Notes: a model not told the origin generated them from the sequence alone. DNA of 64,000 bases from Morchella semilibera (GCA_009192285.1 WBVU01000015.1:1066190-1130189), one strand, 5' to 3'; counted from the stretch's first letter, positions 20,763 to 31,589 are shown. Program-made: numbers and translations.

Positions 20763-22234
20763 CTAAGACAGGTCCTCGTGAAAACCCGACTGATCCGGGG
20801 TAGTCGCCGACATTGAACCAGGAGAACCCAAACCCAAAGATCCAGAGCCAGAAGAAGAAGAAGCACCAAAAGGAAACCCAAAAACATAACCAGGAGAAGA
20901 AGAAGGACGAGAGGCTTGATTAACAACAGGAGGCGCGCCGGCCCCAGGCATAACAGGAGGTACACCGACCTCAGAAGTAGCAGCAACACGAGCAGGACGA
21001 GCAACAGGACGAGCGGAACATTCAGCAGCGAAATGCCCAGGACCTCCGCAATACATGCAGAGTCCTTGAGCGGCACGACGAGCGCGTTCAGCGGGGGTAA
21101 TAGGGACACGTCGTTGAGGACGGCGGGCACCAGAGAGGTCCATTGGCACCGCACCACCTGGAGAGTAAGAGGGGTGAGGAGTGGAAGCAGCAGGAGCGGA
21201 AGCAGGAACACGAGTAGGAGTAAAGGGAACAAAGGGCTGACGGGTGGCAAAGGGAGAGGAGCGGTCTCTGGCACGAGCATCCCTGAGTCTATTATCCAAC
21301 TTTTGAAGCAGAAGAACATATTCAGAAGTGGCGGCAGGGACGTGGTGGATCATGGCGGAGCGAAGCTCGCGGGAGAGGCCTTGAGTAAGTGCGTGTTTCT
21401 TAGCCTCATCGTTCCATCTGACCTCAGCAGCCAAGCGTTGGAACTCAGCGAATTAGGTGGAGAAGTCTCGGCCGCCTTGGGTAAGACGTTCGAGTTCTCG
21501 TTCGGCAGTGGCAATACGATCTGGATCTCCGAAAGCAGTTTCCAGAATGGTAATCAGGGCCTCAATATCTTCCAGGTCGATGCGTCCTCCAACAACGAGG
21601 GGCATTACCTGGGCAAGGGCACGGCCAGACAAAAGATTAATCGCGTAGGCAAGGCGGGCTTGCGCCGCAGGGAAGCGATCATGGTTGGCGAGCATCTTAA
21701 GACGAAGTTGAGTGACGAAGGGGCGAAGTTCCTCCCGCTTTCCGTCAAACTTAGGTGGGTCAGGAACCTTCTCGGAGCGGGGAACAGCAGCGGCCGGAGG
21801 AGGAACTACTGGGGGAACGACAGGAGGGCGGCCGGAGGCGGAGGAACAGCGGGAGGAGCGGGAGGAACAGCGGGAGGAGCAGGAGGGATGACGGGAGGAG
21901 CAGTAGCCTGGGCAGACAGCAAAGTATTGAGCTGACGGACCTCCGCAAGTTGGCTTTCTAGGCTCGTAATTTGCTGTTCAAGATCCGAGATATCAGAGGC
22001 GGTATTCAAGGCCGTGTCTCTCTCGAAACGGGCCAAGTCTCTCTCATGTCTAATGCGAGAGATACTATACCCCAGAAGATCGAAGAGCAGAACTTTGTCA
22101 TGATCATATTGATTAGAAAAAGCTTGAACATCCTCTGGAGCAGCCCAAGTGGCAGGAACCACATCGCTGTTAGCGATGCGCTCGGTAATAACAGGTGGAG
22201 GGGCAATAGTAAACGAAGATCCGGAGGCTGCCAT
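20763..22234 (-). pseudogene. Ty3/gypsy Gag, broken by one frameshift and one stop
   Basis: From ATG 22,234 the N-terminus has an AFSNQYDHDKVLLFDLLGYS segment, a coiled coil (ISDLEQQITSLESQLAEVRQ) and Pro/Ala repeats. The frame shifts near 21,800 in a G/C-rich repeat tract. The central capsid part (RLAYAINLLSGRALAQVMPL, ILETAFGDPDRI) ends at an in-frame TAG (21,453-21,455), after which the frame continues. A CCHC zinc knuckle follows (CMYCGGPGHFAAEC, about 21,055), then a Ser/Gly tail to 20,763. Since pol is intact and the LTRs are nearly identical, the defects are recent or are assembly errors. Confidence 0.85.
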
Positions 22235-22270
22235 AATAGTATCTCGAGAGCCAAAAGCGAGGCAACGTAG

Positions 22271-22751
22271 TCTAACGGGGTGGGTCGGGCCAAGGGTTAA
22301 GCGGGGTAAATCCAGGAAAGAGGACGAAGACAGGGTCGGCTCAGGAGATACCCGAGGCGGGACAGGTTCAGGTTCAGGTTCAGGTTCAATGACGAGGCGA
22401 GGACAGGAGGGCCGAAGCCAAAGTAATATATTGCTAACAGAAAGAAGACGTTGCCTAGAGAGGCGAAAACATAGGAAAGAACAGACACTATATATACAAC
22501 TTCCACGTCACACCGCTGACTCATAACCATAGAATCACATAGAACCTCCCCCACTCCCGTACCACCCATACTATTCCCAATACCCGTACCTCTAGCCCGA
22601 TACTACCCCATCCTTCCTAGCGCGTACATTCTATCACCCGAGCTCCTTCCCAATCCATCATTCTACTTCCGACATCGATCGATACTATCCAACAACCCTG
22701 TTCCGGAGACGTCTTGGGGAAAGGCGGGGTAGAGAAGGCGGAGCCGTGATA
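22271..22751 (-). repeat. 5' LTR of gypsy element 1
   Basis: 481 bp. It holds the promoter of the element on the minus strand: a TATATA box at 22,488-22,497 and, about 35 nt downstream, AGGCAACGT (plus 22,448-22,456). The latter is complementary to ACGTTGCCT found 2 bp inside the element after the LTR (plus 22,260-22,268). No tRNA-type TGG primer site follows the LTR. Confidence 0.95.
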
Positions 22752-22756
22752 ACAGT

Positions 22757-23858
22757 CCATTTTTTTATCATAATCCATGATTGCTTCATCTGTTAATTCT
22801 CCGATCCTATCCTTCAGCGGTTTATTGATTGATATGTCTAAATGTTGAATTAAGCTTGTGCATCCTGCTGGGATAAGGCTCAGGGTGACATGATTGGCTT
22901 TTAGTAATTCTAGTACTGCGGGTATTTTATGGGAAGTGCAGTGGTCCATTGTAAGGAGGCTAGGACGTCCACTAGGACCAAGAGGGGGAAGGTGGTGCTG
23001 TTCGATATATTTGAGAAATAATTGGTCGTTCATATATGCTTGTTCATTGAACTCGACTAAAACTCCGGGATGATATTTTGGTAACTCGCGATCTAGTACA
23101 TTGCTGATGCCTTGGCCGTGGAAAATAATAAGAGGAGGAATCCGGTTAATGCCATTTGCAAAAACACATAATACTAGGCTAGCTTGATGTTTGTCCCACC
23201 CACTTCTTGTCTTCTTTACCCAAACAGTCCTAGCTCCAATTGTTTCATATGTCCGTCCACTTAGGTATTCAAAAGGTAACGGGGTCTCATCCAAATTACA
23301 GATATTGCTTAAAAGAAAGCGACCAAAAGCTCGATTCAACATGATTTCCCATCCAGCCATTATCTGAGAGCTGTGAATTCCGACGATTGAATTGAAGCCA
23401 ATTGACCACTATAATCTGGTAATCCTCCGGTATCTTCTGAGCTTTCTTGGTTATGCATCGTAAACTGATCCGAAAACGACGTAGAAATGCTTTCAACCAA
23501 CCATTGAGGAAACGGAATATTGAAGAATTACTAGTAGTGGTAGGGTATATATCGCAAAATATTTGATTGGCATGAATTCTGAACTATCCACGTCGTATCG
23601 CTTGTCCTTATTCCTGTCTTGATAAAAACAGATTGTAGAGTTTGTGTCTCCAATTCGGGCCACTTGCATATCGCTGCACCCTCTGACAGTGTCCGTCTGC
23701 TCCTGATTGGGCTAGCAAATCCCAACTTCTCAATGTCTTCCTGCTTCCGGACCCAATTGCTAGTAGTTTTTTGTGGGAACTCCAAACAATTCTGATGCTT
23801 CGAGTTGAGTTGGGGGACGTAGATGAGGCTCTTTTGAGCCCTTAATGTAAACAGGTAT
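22757..23858 (-). pseudogene. pogo-type DDE transposase, core region
   Basis: Minus-strand sequence from the gypsy-2 junction to the gypsy-1 junction. It contains a pogo/CENP-B-like DNA-binding part (EFPQKTTSNWVRKQEDIEKLG, 23,720-23,785; then FLNGWLKAFLRRFRISLR, KKAQKIPEDY, about 23,430-23,520). The DDE_1 catalytic part follows: NICNLDETPLPFEYLSG (first Asp), LLTMDHCTSHKIPAV (second Asp), IPAGCTSLIQHLDISINKPLKD (third Asp). One frameshift near 23,570 and another near 23,370 break it. Its 5' end is at 29,723-29,873 beyond gypsy element 2 and its 3' end probably lies left of gypsy element 1. Mobilisation of a cut-and-paste transposon is the ancestral role; it is now dead. Confidence 0.85.
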
Positions 23859-24265
23859 TTTCATGGATACGCTAGGTTCGGAGGGCTGGAAGGATTGGCA
23901 GGGTTGGGACTATTGTAAGCTAGGAGGCGGGGATAAGTCAGAATAGGTTCTATGGGTTTCTGTTACGCGAGAATGTGAGTCATGGTCGGTGTTACGCAAG
24001 GGTATGAGTCAGGCTTGGCGCCGGAATAAGGGATATATAAGGGAGGCAACGGTGCCTACTTCGGTTCTTTTCTTTCTTTCTCTTTTCTCTTCACGCAACG
24101 TCTTCTGTAACTAGTATTCAATATACTTTATAGTCTCTACTTCTTTAGTGACTAATCGCGGCCCGTTCGATCTCTTCCCCATACCTCCCTTACATTCGGG
24201 TCGTATCGTCGTCACCATTCGTGCCCTGTGGAACGAAGCTATATTACGCCACCCCCTCCTTGAGA
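23859..24265 (+). repeat. 5' LTR of gypsy element 2
   Basis: Promoter features in order: TGAGTCA at 23,976-23,982 and 24,005-24,011 (a third site is mutated to TAAGTCA near 23,934), TATATAA at 24,034-24,040, a pyrimidine-rich initiator-like tract (24,062-24,092), and ACGCAACGT at 24,093-24,101. The first bases inside the element are TTACGTTGCGTCG; ACGTTGCGT (24,268-24,276) is the exact complement of the LTR motif. Confidence 0.95.
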
Positions 24266-24299
24266 TTACGTTGCGTCGTCATCCACACTGCACCCAACC

Positions 24300-25632
24300 A
24301 TGTCTGCCTCGGCTCCTCTACCTCCTCCCCCAGCCACTATTGTGGATGGGGTCACCCTCGATGGCAACTACCAAATCCCTCAGACCTTCACAGAGTTTGA
24401 AGCAGTGGAGGACCTACACTATCATTACGTACATCTCCTAACCCTTATACGGGAAGGGGATCGATGGAAGGCAGAACGAGACGCTAGCCGAAACCTACAC
24501 GCCCAAACCAGGCAAGAGTTGACCGCCTTAAGGGACCAACTCACTGCCTCCAATAACCACACCGATGCTCTGGAAGCTCAGGTTCACACCCTGGAATTCC
24601 AACTCGCCGCGGCCCGAGCTGCACCACCACCACCACCACCACCACCACCACCCCCAATAGTACCCCCCCCACCAGTCAATGCCCTACCTCCAGCCTTCCG
24701 TTCCGAAAAATTCCCAGACCCCCCTAAGTTTAATGGAGCCCGTAAGGAGCTACCCGGTTTCCTCAACCTCCTCCATACCAAACCCAGAGTGAACCGCGAG
24801 AGGTTCCTGAATGAGGAGGCTAAGGTGTTCTACGCTGTTTCTCGGTTGGAAGAAAAGGCGCTGGACCAAGTTATCCCCATGGCCACCGGAGACGCTCCCC
24901 CATTCGCTTCGGTTGCTACTTTCGTTACGTTTTTTGGAAGCCTCTTTCGGGGACCCAGACCCCGAGGTACTGCCAGGAGGGAACTCCAGAGCCTTCGCCA
25001 GGGCAAAGGAGACTTCGCCGCCTACCTCACACAATTTTTGCGCATTATGGGCCAACTCAATTACAACGAGGAAGCCAAGGAAGGACCCCCTCGAGAATGG
25101 GCTATCGGACGACCTTAAGGACGCAATGATATATCAGGATACCACCACGGAGGGCTTCGACGCGTATGTCAGAAGGCTTATGACCATGGATAATAGGATT
25201 AGGGCTAGGAAGGATGCCCATAAGGCCAACAGGAACCCCATGGGACAATTTGCCCCGCAACCCGCTCCCCCACATCCGTCGCATACTCCAGGAGGCCTTG
25301 CCCCTATGGACCTTTCAGCTCTCCAAGCCCGCTCCGCCACTCGTCCCCCGCCAGAAGGGCGATATACGTTTGCCCATGGCCGACGACAGACCACTGCGGC
25401 AGAAAAGAAATGGAGGATGGAAAATAGCCGCTGTGCCTACTGCGCCGCCCCCGACCATGTCTTTTCCAACTGCCCTCAAGGTAACCGCCCCCGTGGCCCC
25501 CCTCCGGCTATGAGAGGCGCCGCCTTATCTGTCCCTCCTGCTGCTCCTATTGAGCCCCCTGTTTCTTCTTCGTCTTCCTCTTCTTCTTCTGCGGATGTTT
25601 TCTCTTCCTCTGGTGTTTCGGGTTTTCAGTAG
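24300..25632 (+). pseudogene. Ty3/gypsy Gag of element 2, frameshifted
   Basis: Starts at ATG 24,300, 34 bp after the LTR. The first frame (to 25,118) has a coiled coil (DALEAQVHTLEFQLAAARA), a Pro run and the capsid-like KFPDPPKFNGARKELPGFL. The frame then moves several times around 24,940-25,090 and continues to 25,632 with LSDDLKDAMIY, APMDLSALQ and a CCHC knuckle CAYCAAPDHVFSNC (25,433-25,475), ending in a Ser run. The organisation matches the gag of element 1. Confidence 0.85.
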
Positions 25633-25721
25633 TCCCTGGTCAGTATTATGGCCCTCGCCAGGGACCTTCAAAGGATTTTTCTTTATCTGCGTTTTCTATT
25701 TCTGGGTTTTCGGTTTCAGTT

Positions 25722-28700
25722 ATGGCAGAGGAGGAATTAAATGGAGACCACTTAGTTGTAGCTTGTAACATTGCTCACAATAAGAACTCTATTTCCACCT
25801 ATGCTATGATTGATACTGGGGCCTCGGGATTCGCATTTATTGATGAAACCTTTGCGCGCCATCACCAACTTCCTCTTTTTCCCCTTAAAACTCACTCCTC
25901 GTATTCTCGAAGTAATCGATGGGAGACCTATCGCATCTGGACAAATTACCTCGATATGTCGCGTACCTTTACTTATTCGCTCTCATCAAGAACAAATTCC
26001 ACTCTTCGTCACCAAGCTGGGACAGTACCCCCTAGTTCTTGGTATTCCTTGGCTACAACATCACGATGCCACCCTTAAATTTAAGAGCAATACGGTGGCC
26101 TTCGACTCAGAGTTCTGTAAAAAGAACTGCAATTCTACCTCTACCCTTGATGTTATTCCCGGTATTAAACCCCCAACTTATATGATAGGCCCTGTTCCTT
26201 TTAGTCGTCTCGCCCGTCGTAAACGATTACAAATCTGCAGCATAACATTGTACGAGATTGAGAAGGCCCTCCAGGATGTTCCAAAAGATGGATGAAAACA
26301 AAAGATACCTGAACGCTATCACAATCGATTGAATATATTCGATGAAGCCTTCGCCCAGGACCTACCGCCTCGTCGCCCCTATGACCATAAGATACCCCTG
26401 AAGGAAAGCAAGGAGCCTCCATTTGGTCCTCTTTATGGCATGTCCAGGGACGAGTTGCTCGCACTAAGGGACTATATTCAGGAAAATCTCTCGAAGGGCT
26501 TTATTCGTGCCAGTTCGTCCCCGGCTGGAGCTCCGGTATTATTTGTTAAGAAAGCAGACGGGTCCCTTCGTCTCTGTGTGGACTATCGAGGATTAAATGA
26601 GTTGACGGTCAAGAATCGGTATCCACTACCCTTAATTCGAGAAACTTTGGACCGTCTCTCCAAAGCCAAGTGGTATACGAAGTTGGATTTAAGACAGGGA
26701 TATAATCAAATCCGCATGGCTGAAGGGGAGGAGTGGAAGACAGCGTTTAGGACCCGCTACGGTCATTTCGAATATACCGTGATGCCGTTTGGTCTTACCA
26801 ATGCTCCCGCTACCTTCCAACATTTTATCAATGATTGTCTCCGAGAACATTTGAATCAATTTTGCACTGCATACTTGGACGACATTCTTATATATAGCGA
26901 CTCCCTCGAAGAACACGAACAACATGTCGAAATAATATTGGGGGTATTACAGGAGAACGGAATTTTGCTGAAACCAGAGAAATGCGAATTTCATACTCAA
27001 AGCACTACCTATCTTGGGTTGATTATCGAACCCAACGGCATTCGCATGGATCCCCATAAGGTATCGGCGGTACAAGAATAGACTACTTCTAAGTCGGTTA
27101 AGGATGTGCAAGCCTTCCTGGGCTTTGCCAATTTTTACCGCCGCTTTATTTTTGGATTCTCGAAACTTGCATCTCCCCTGACTAAACTTACAAAGAAGAA
27201 TGTTCCTTTCTTGTGGATCTCGGAAGCAGAGTTAGCATTTCAATCCTTGAAAGAGGCCTTTATCACTGCCCCTATTTTGATCCATTTCGACCCCGAAAAG
27301 CCAATTACGGTGGTAACAGATGCGTCGGACTATGTTGCCGGTGGTATACTTTCCCAATGTGATGAACAAGGGAAATTACACCCTGTGGCGTTTTACTCTA
27401 AAAATCATACGCCTGCGGAATGCAATTACGAAATTTATGATAAAGAGCTACTGGCGATAATCAGATGTTTCGAGGAATGGAGGCCAGAGTTAGAAGGAGT
27501 TCAACATCCTATCAAGGTTATTTCCGATCATAAGAACCTCGAATACTTTATGTCTACCAAGCAGCTTAACAGGAGACAAGTACGATGGGCCGAATATTTG
27601 TCGCGTTTTAATTTTATTATTAAATATAGACCGGGGAGGCAGAATGGGAAGCCGGATGCGTTGACTAGGAGATCAGGAGATCTCCCTGAGGAAGGGGATG
27701 AAAGATTGTTGCATCAGAGTCAGATAGTTTTGAAGAAGGAAAATTTGGATCCTACGCTAAGTTTGTTAGCGGGTTCTTTAGCAAATGAACCCGCTGAAAA
27801 GAACGCCCCCCTACAGAAATTATTTAACGAAGGATACTTAGCTGACCCATTCCCACAAAAGATCTTGGACCTACGGCAGACAGATATAAAACATTGCAAG
27901 GAGATATCCCTAGCGGAGTGCACCGAAGTGGACGGCCGTTTGCTCTATCGCGAGAGTATCTATGTTCCCGACTATGCACCACTGAGGCTGGAGATCTTGA
28001 AACAATATCATGATGCTCCCTCGACAGGACACCCTGGCAGAGAAAAAACCTTCGAATTGGTCAGCAGGGACTATTATTGGCCAAATATGCGCGATTATAT
28101 CGGTCAATATATTCGGAACTGCCATATTTGCCAGCGAAGTAAGCCATCGACACATGGGAAGCTAGGAGTACTTCAACCACTACCCATACCAGGACAACCC
28201 TGGAGAGAGATTTCTATGGACTTTGTTATGGGTCTACCAGAGAGTGAAGGATACGATGCTATACTGGTGGTCGTGGATCGGTTAACGAAGATGCGTCATC
28301 TCTTGCCCTGCAATACTACTGTCAATGCGGAAGATTTAGCTGATTTATATCTGCAACACGTTTGGAAGCTACACGGCCTGCCTACACATATTACGTCCGA
28401 TAGGGGAACTCAATTTACCGCGAAGTTTTGGAAATCCCTCTGTAAGCAGTTGAAGGTGGAAGCCAGAATGTCAACAGCCTTTCATCCGGAGACAGATGGG
28501 CAAACAGAGCGACTAAACGCAGTGATGGAGCAATACCTCCGAGGGTATGTTTCGTATCAACAAGACGATTAGGTTAAGTGGTTGCCGATGGCAGAATTTG
28601 CTGCAAATAACCAAGTATCAGCCTCTACCAAAGCTACTCCATTCTTTGCCAATTATGGCTACCATCCTCGATTTACGATGGATCTACGGAAATTGGAAAA

Positions 28701-29406
28701 GACTCCATCGAATCTCGATGCCTACGACTTTGCAGGCAAGATGAAGGAGCTACATGATTACCTACAAACCCAACTTAGGACCGCTCAAGACCAACAAGAG
28801 AAGTCAGTTAACACGAAGCGTACCCCCGCCCCACGCTATGAAGTCGGTGACATGGTGTTTGTTTCAGCAAAGAATATTCGAACTTCGCGAAATTCCAGGA
28901 AGCTCGATTGGAAAAAATTGGGACCTTTCCCCGTCCAACAGGTTGTCTCGCCCTATGCTTATCGATTACACCTACCTGGTTCGATGAAGATGCATCCCGT
29001 CTTCCATGTTTCCTTGTTGGACCTTGCCGCCACCGACCCTGTACCAGGGCAGATACAACCACCACCCCCGCCTGTTATTGTTGATCAGGAGGAGGAATAT
29101 GAAGTCGAAGAAGTTTTGGATTCGAGATATCATGGGAAGCAGGGACTTCCGAGTCAGTACTATGTGAAGTGGACGGGGTACGCTGACCCTACGTGGGAAC
29201 CTGCCGATTACCATCAACAGACTGCCGCTGTCGATAATTTCCATGCACGCTATCCTGCCAAACCAGGACCGGGGGAAATCGAGGCTCGCAGGAGCTCGCG
29301 CTTGAAGGGAGGGGCTACTTTCATGGATACGCTAGGTTCGGAGGGCTGGAAGGATTGGCAGGGTTGGGACTATTGTAAGCTAGGAGGCGGGGATGAGTCA
29401 GAATAG
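25722..29406 (+). pseudogene. Ty3/gypsy Pol of element 2, with three stops and a frameshift
   Basis: Protease DTGASGFAFIDE (about 25,813-25,850) is followed by a frameshift near 25,900. A stop interrupts at 26,293 (TGA). RT has [18 protein letters not shown] and [10 protein letters not shown] (26,869-26,900), then a TAG stop at 27,079. RNase H follows ([17 protein letters not shown]). Integrase has the HHCC finger (NCHICQR), the [18 protein letters not shown] and [10 protein letters not shown] motifs, and another TAG at 28,570. The rest includes MKMHPVFHVSLL and a chromodomain (EYEVEEVLDSR..YYVKWTGYADPTWEPA). The TAG codons stand where element 1 has Trp. Confidence 0.92.
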
Positions 29407-29722
29407 GTTCTATGGGTTTCTGTTACGCGAGAATGTGAGTCATGGTCGGGGTTACGCGAGGGTATGAGTCAGGCTTGGCGCCGGAATAAGGGATATATAA
29501 GGGAGGCAACGGTGCCTACTTCGGTTCTTTTCTTTCTTTCTCTTTTCTCTTCACGCCAACGTCTTTCGAATAGTATCAATATACTTTATAGTCTCTACTT
29601 CTTTAGTGACTATCGCGGCCCGTTCGATCTCTTCCCCATACCTTCCTTACATTCGGGTCGTATCGTCGTCACCATTCGTGCCCTGTGGAACGAAGCTATA
29701 TTACGCCACCCCCTCCTTGAGA
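29319..29722 (+). repeat. 3' LTR of gypsy element 2
   Basis: 404 bp, preceded by the purine-rich GAAGGGAGGGGCTAC. It keeps three TGAGTCA motifs (29,394; 29,436; 29,465), the TATATAA box, and the self-primer region with one inserted base (ACGCCAACGT). The pol frame ends inside the LTR at 29,404-29,406. Confidence 0.95.
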
Positions 29723-29873
29723 GGTATACGGTGATGGAAAAGGAACACAAGAGTCCGTATCTTTTGGCCCTGACTCCAGGTTCTTTTTGCTTGAGTACCC
29801 GGTCCTTAATAGGCTTTGGTTTAGGACCTCGGCGAGGATGAGGCTCTTTTGCAATCTCAGAATGTGTAGGCAT
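29723..29873 (-). pseudogene. pogo-type transposase, N-terminal 50 codons
   Basis: From ATG 29,871-29,873 on the minus strand the frame reads MPTHSEIAKEPHPRRGPKPK and on to ...FSITVY at the gypsy junction. The PRRGPKPKP stretch is AT-hook-like, as is common in pogo-type proteins. With gypsy element 2 and one GGTAT copy disregarded, this frame is continuous with the HTH region at 23,853. The LINE lies 41 bp upstream of the start codon, in the former 5' flank. Confidence 0.75.
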
Positions 29874-30033
29874 TTCTGTTGTCGCATTGTATGGTGTAGT
29901 ATTGAGGAGTTCAAACGAACAAAACCATCAGTCTCCTTCCCCGCTTCTTCCTCGCTTTTGAAATTTCAACACCAAAAACTGCTAAGCAACCAGGTTACAC
30001 AGGTAACAAAGTCTTTAGAACTTAGGCTTCAAG

Positions 30034-31587
30034 ATGCCATCGCCACCCCCCTTTTTTGAAAACCTTATCAAAGGGCTCTCAATCCCTGGACTGGACAAGG
30101 AGCTCTTTGGCTCCTTTGCCGAAGAACCCTACCCCTTTGCTGATGCCGTGAACGCCGCCCTCCTGAGCAACAACACCTCCGACGAATCAAGGATTCTCCT
30201 TACGCTCATTTGCGGAATCGTTAAACAGAACTCCTTTCTCCAGTCGCGCCTGACCCGCCTCGAAGAGGCAGTCGACCTCGCCGACTCAGCCACTACAACG
30301 GTCCTCAGACACACCGAGGAAATTGCCCGCAATACTGTCCTCCTTTCTCAGGCAGCGTCCGTCATCCCTCCCCCCCCAGCCGACCCGAAAGGCAAAGCCA
30401 GGGCCACCCCACCCAATCCGCCACCTCCTAAGACACCCAGGATCGTTTCGGCCCCCCCTCCTCTCCACCCAGACGAACCCCTTGAATATATTGACGCCCA
30501 CGGGAACCGGCGCTTGCTCACATATGCTGAGAAAGCTCGCTTACCGCCCCCCCAGACCTCCTCCGCCCCCCCAGGAGGCCGTCGAGGCCCCAAAAAGCCT
30601 GCCAACCAACCAGAAGGCCCCCAGAGGCCTAAGACTCTTGCACAACCAGCACGTAGATTCTTCGCGACCAGGGCATCCCCCGCTGCCTTCGAAGATCGCA
30701 CCCGCCTTGAAGCCACCCTCCCCGCCCAGCTAAGCAGAGTCCTCAGCGAAGGCGGTCTTACTTTCCCCCATACCCAAATTAAAGTTACGATCAATGAAAA
30801 CGGCACCGTCACGTGCACGGCCTCCCCCGAGACCCCGAACACCCGCCTGCAACCCTTCTTCCCCCGTTTCGTGGAAATTCTTAACCTTGCCTGCAAAACG
30901 GGATCGAACCCCTTTTCCAATTTTAAGCTTGCGCCCACAGATAGTGAATTTATTATTCACTCCATCCCTCTTTTTCCTTTTGAGAACGAAGATATGCTCA
31001 CCCCGGTGATGCGCGAAAATATTCTGTTCGCCAATAACGCTAAGGTTATCCAGGCCCGTTTTCTGTCAAAACCCGAGAACAGAGTTGGCAAAGCCACCAC
31101 CTCCATTGTGGTCAGAGTTTCCCAAGAAGATTCTTCTAAATTTGGCCAATCCATTCTTCTCTTCGCCCAACCACGCCGCTGCGTGAAGATTATTAATGCC
31201 TCCCCAAGTACTATCTGCCAGAATTGCTCCCGCTTTGGCCATGCCACCCAAAGCTGCAGACAAAAAGCTCCCACATGCCCTCTCTGCGCCGGCAACCACA
31301 CTAAGCGCGACCACCGCTGTACCAATCAGTCCTGCCCTAAGAGCGGCCATCTGAAGCCCGTCGAGTGCGACTGCCCCGCCTTTTCTCCCAAGTGTGCCAA
31401 CTGTCAAGGCCCCCACACAGTTTATTCCCCCGCCTGCCCCTCTAGGCCCTCCAAGGCCAAAATTACAGACTCCGCTCCCATTGTTCCGCCGGTAACCGGC
31501 CTCACGACTTCATCACACGCCCCACATATTTCTCCTGAGAATCCCCTCGAGGGTGCCATGGAGGGGGTTATGACCGAGACCCTATAA
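30034..31587 (+). CDS. LINE ORF1 (Gag-like nucleic-acid-binding protein)
   Basis: 517 codons. An N-terminal region holds a short coiled coil (LQSRLTRLEEAVDLADSATT). Pro-rich linkers follow, then a folded middle part (about residues 240-380). A cluster of zinc knuckles closes it: CQNCSRFGHATQSC, CPLCAGNHTKRDHRC, CPKSGHLKPVEC and CANCQGPHTVYSPAC. Such ORF1 proteins coat the element RNA and chaperone reverse transcription. The stop TAA (31,585-31,587) is two bases before the ORF2 ATG, which suggests translation by termination-reinitiation. Confidence 0.92.
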   Translation: MPSPPPFFENLIKGLSIPGLDKELFGSFAEEPYPFADAVNAALLSNNTSDESRILLTLICGIVKQNSFLQSRLTRLEEAVDLADSATTTVLRHTEEIARNTVLLSQAASVIPPPPADPKGKARATPPNPPPPKTPRIVSAPPPLHPDEPLEYIDAHGNRRLLTYAEKARLPPPQTSSAPPGGRRGPKKPANQPEGPQRPKTLAQPARRFFATRASPAAFEDRTRLEATLPAQLSRVLSEGGLTFPHTQIKVTINENGTVTCTASPETPNTRLQPFFPRFVEILNLACKTGSNPFSNFKLAPTDSEFIIHSIPLFPFENEDMLTPVMRENILFANNAKVIQARFLSKPENRVGKATTSIVVRVSQEDSSKFGQSILLFAQPRRCVKIINASPSTICQNCSRFGHATQSCRQKAPTCPLCAGNHTKRDHRCTNQSCPKSGHLKPVECDCPAFSPKCANCQGPHTVYSPACPSRPSKAKITDSAPIVPPVTGLTTSSHAPHISPENPLEGAMEGVMTETL

Positions 31588-31589
31588 TT

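Larger units (their letters stand above)
16628..22751 (-). mobile_element. Ty3/gypsy chromovirus 1 (6.1 kb, recent insertion)
   Basis: A complete LTR retrotransposon on the minus strand. The two LTRs (519 and 481 bp) differ by a 6-bp repeat length change, two single-base indels and about two substitutions. Perfect ACAGT duplications flank it (16,623-16,627 and 22,752-22,756). LTR ends read in element sense are TATCACGG...CCGTTAGA, not TG...CA. A gag region (broken) and an uninterrupted pol frame with a C-terminal chromodomain lie inside. It interrupts the pogo-type transposase gene. Near-identical LTRs mean it is young, although gag already carries defects or sequencing errors. Confidence 0.96.
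23859..29722 (+). mobile_element. Ty3/gypsy chromovirus 2 (5.9 kb, decayed)
   Basis: Both LTRs are present (407 and 404 bp, about 98% alike), with perfect GGTAT duplications (23,854-23,858 and 29,723-29,727). LTR ends are TTTCATGG...CCTTGAGA. The order is LTR, gag, protease, RT, RNase H, integrase, chromodomain, purine-rich tract GAAGGGAGGGGC, LTR. Gag and protease are frameshifted and pol has three stops, at least two of which replace Trp codons kept in element 1. It splits the pogo transposase gene after its first 50 codons. Confidence 0.95.

Noticed and set aside
20916-21935. 339-codon plus-strand open frame
   Set aside because: It is antisense to the GC-rich gag of gypsy element 1, where capsid and zinc-knuckle motifs are clear on the minus strand.
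23100-23112. TTGCTGATG resembling a CATCAGCAA-family end
   Set aside because: It lies inside uninterrupted, conserved pogo transposase coding sequence, so it is a chance match.
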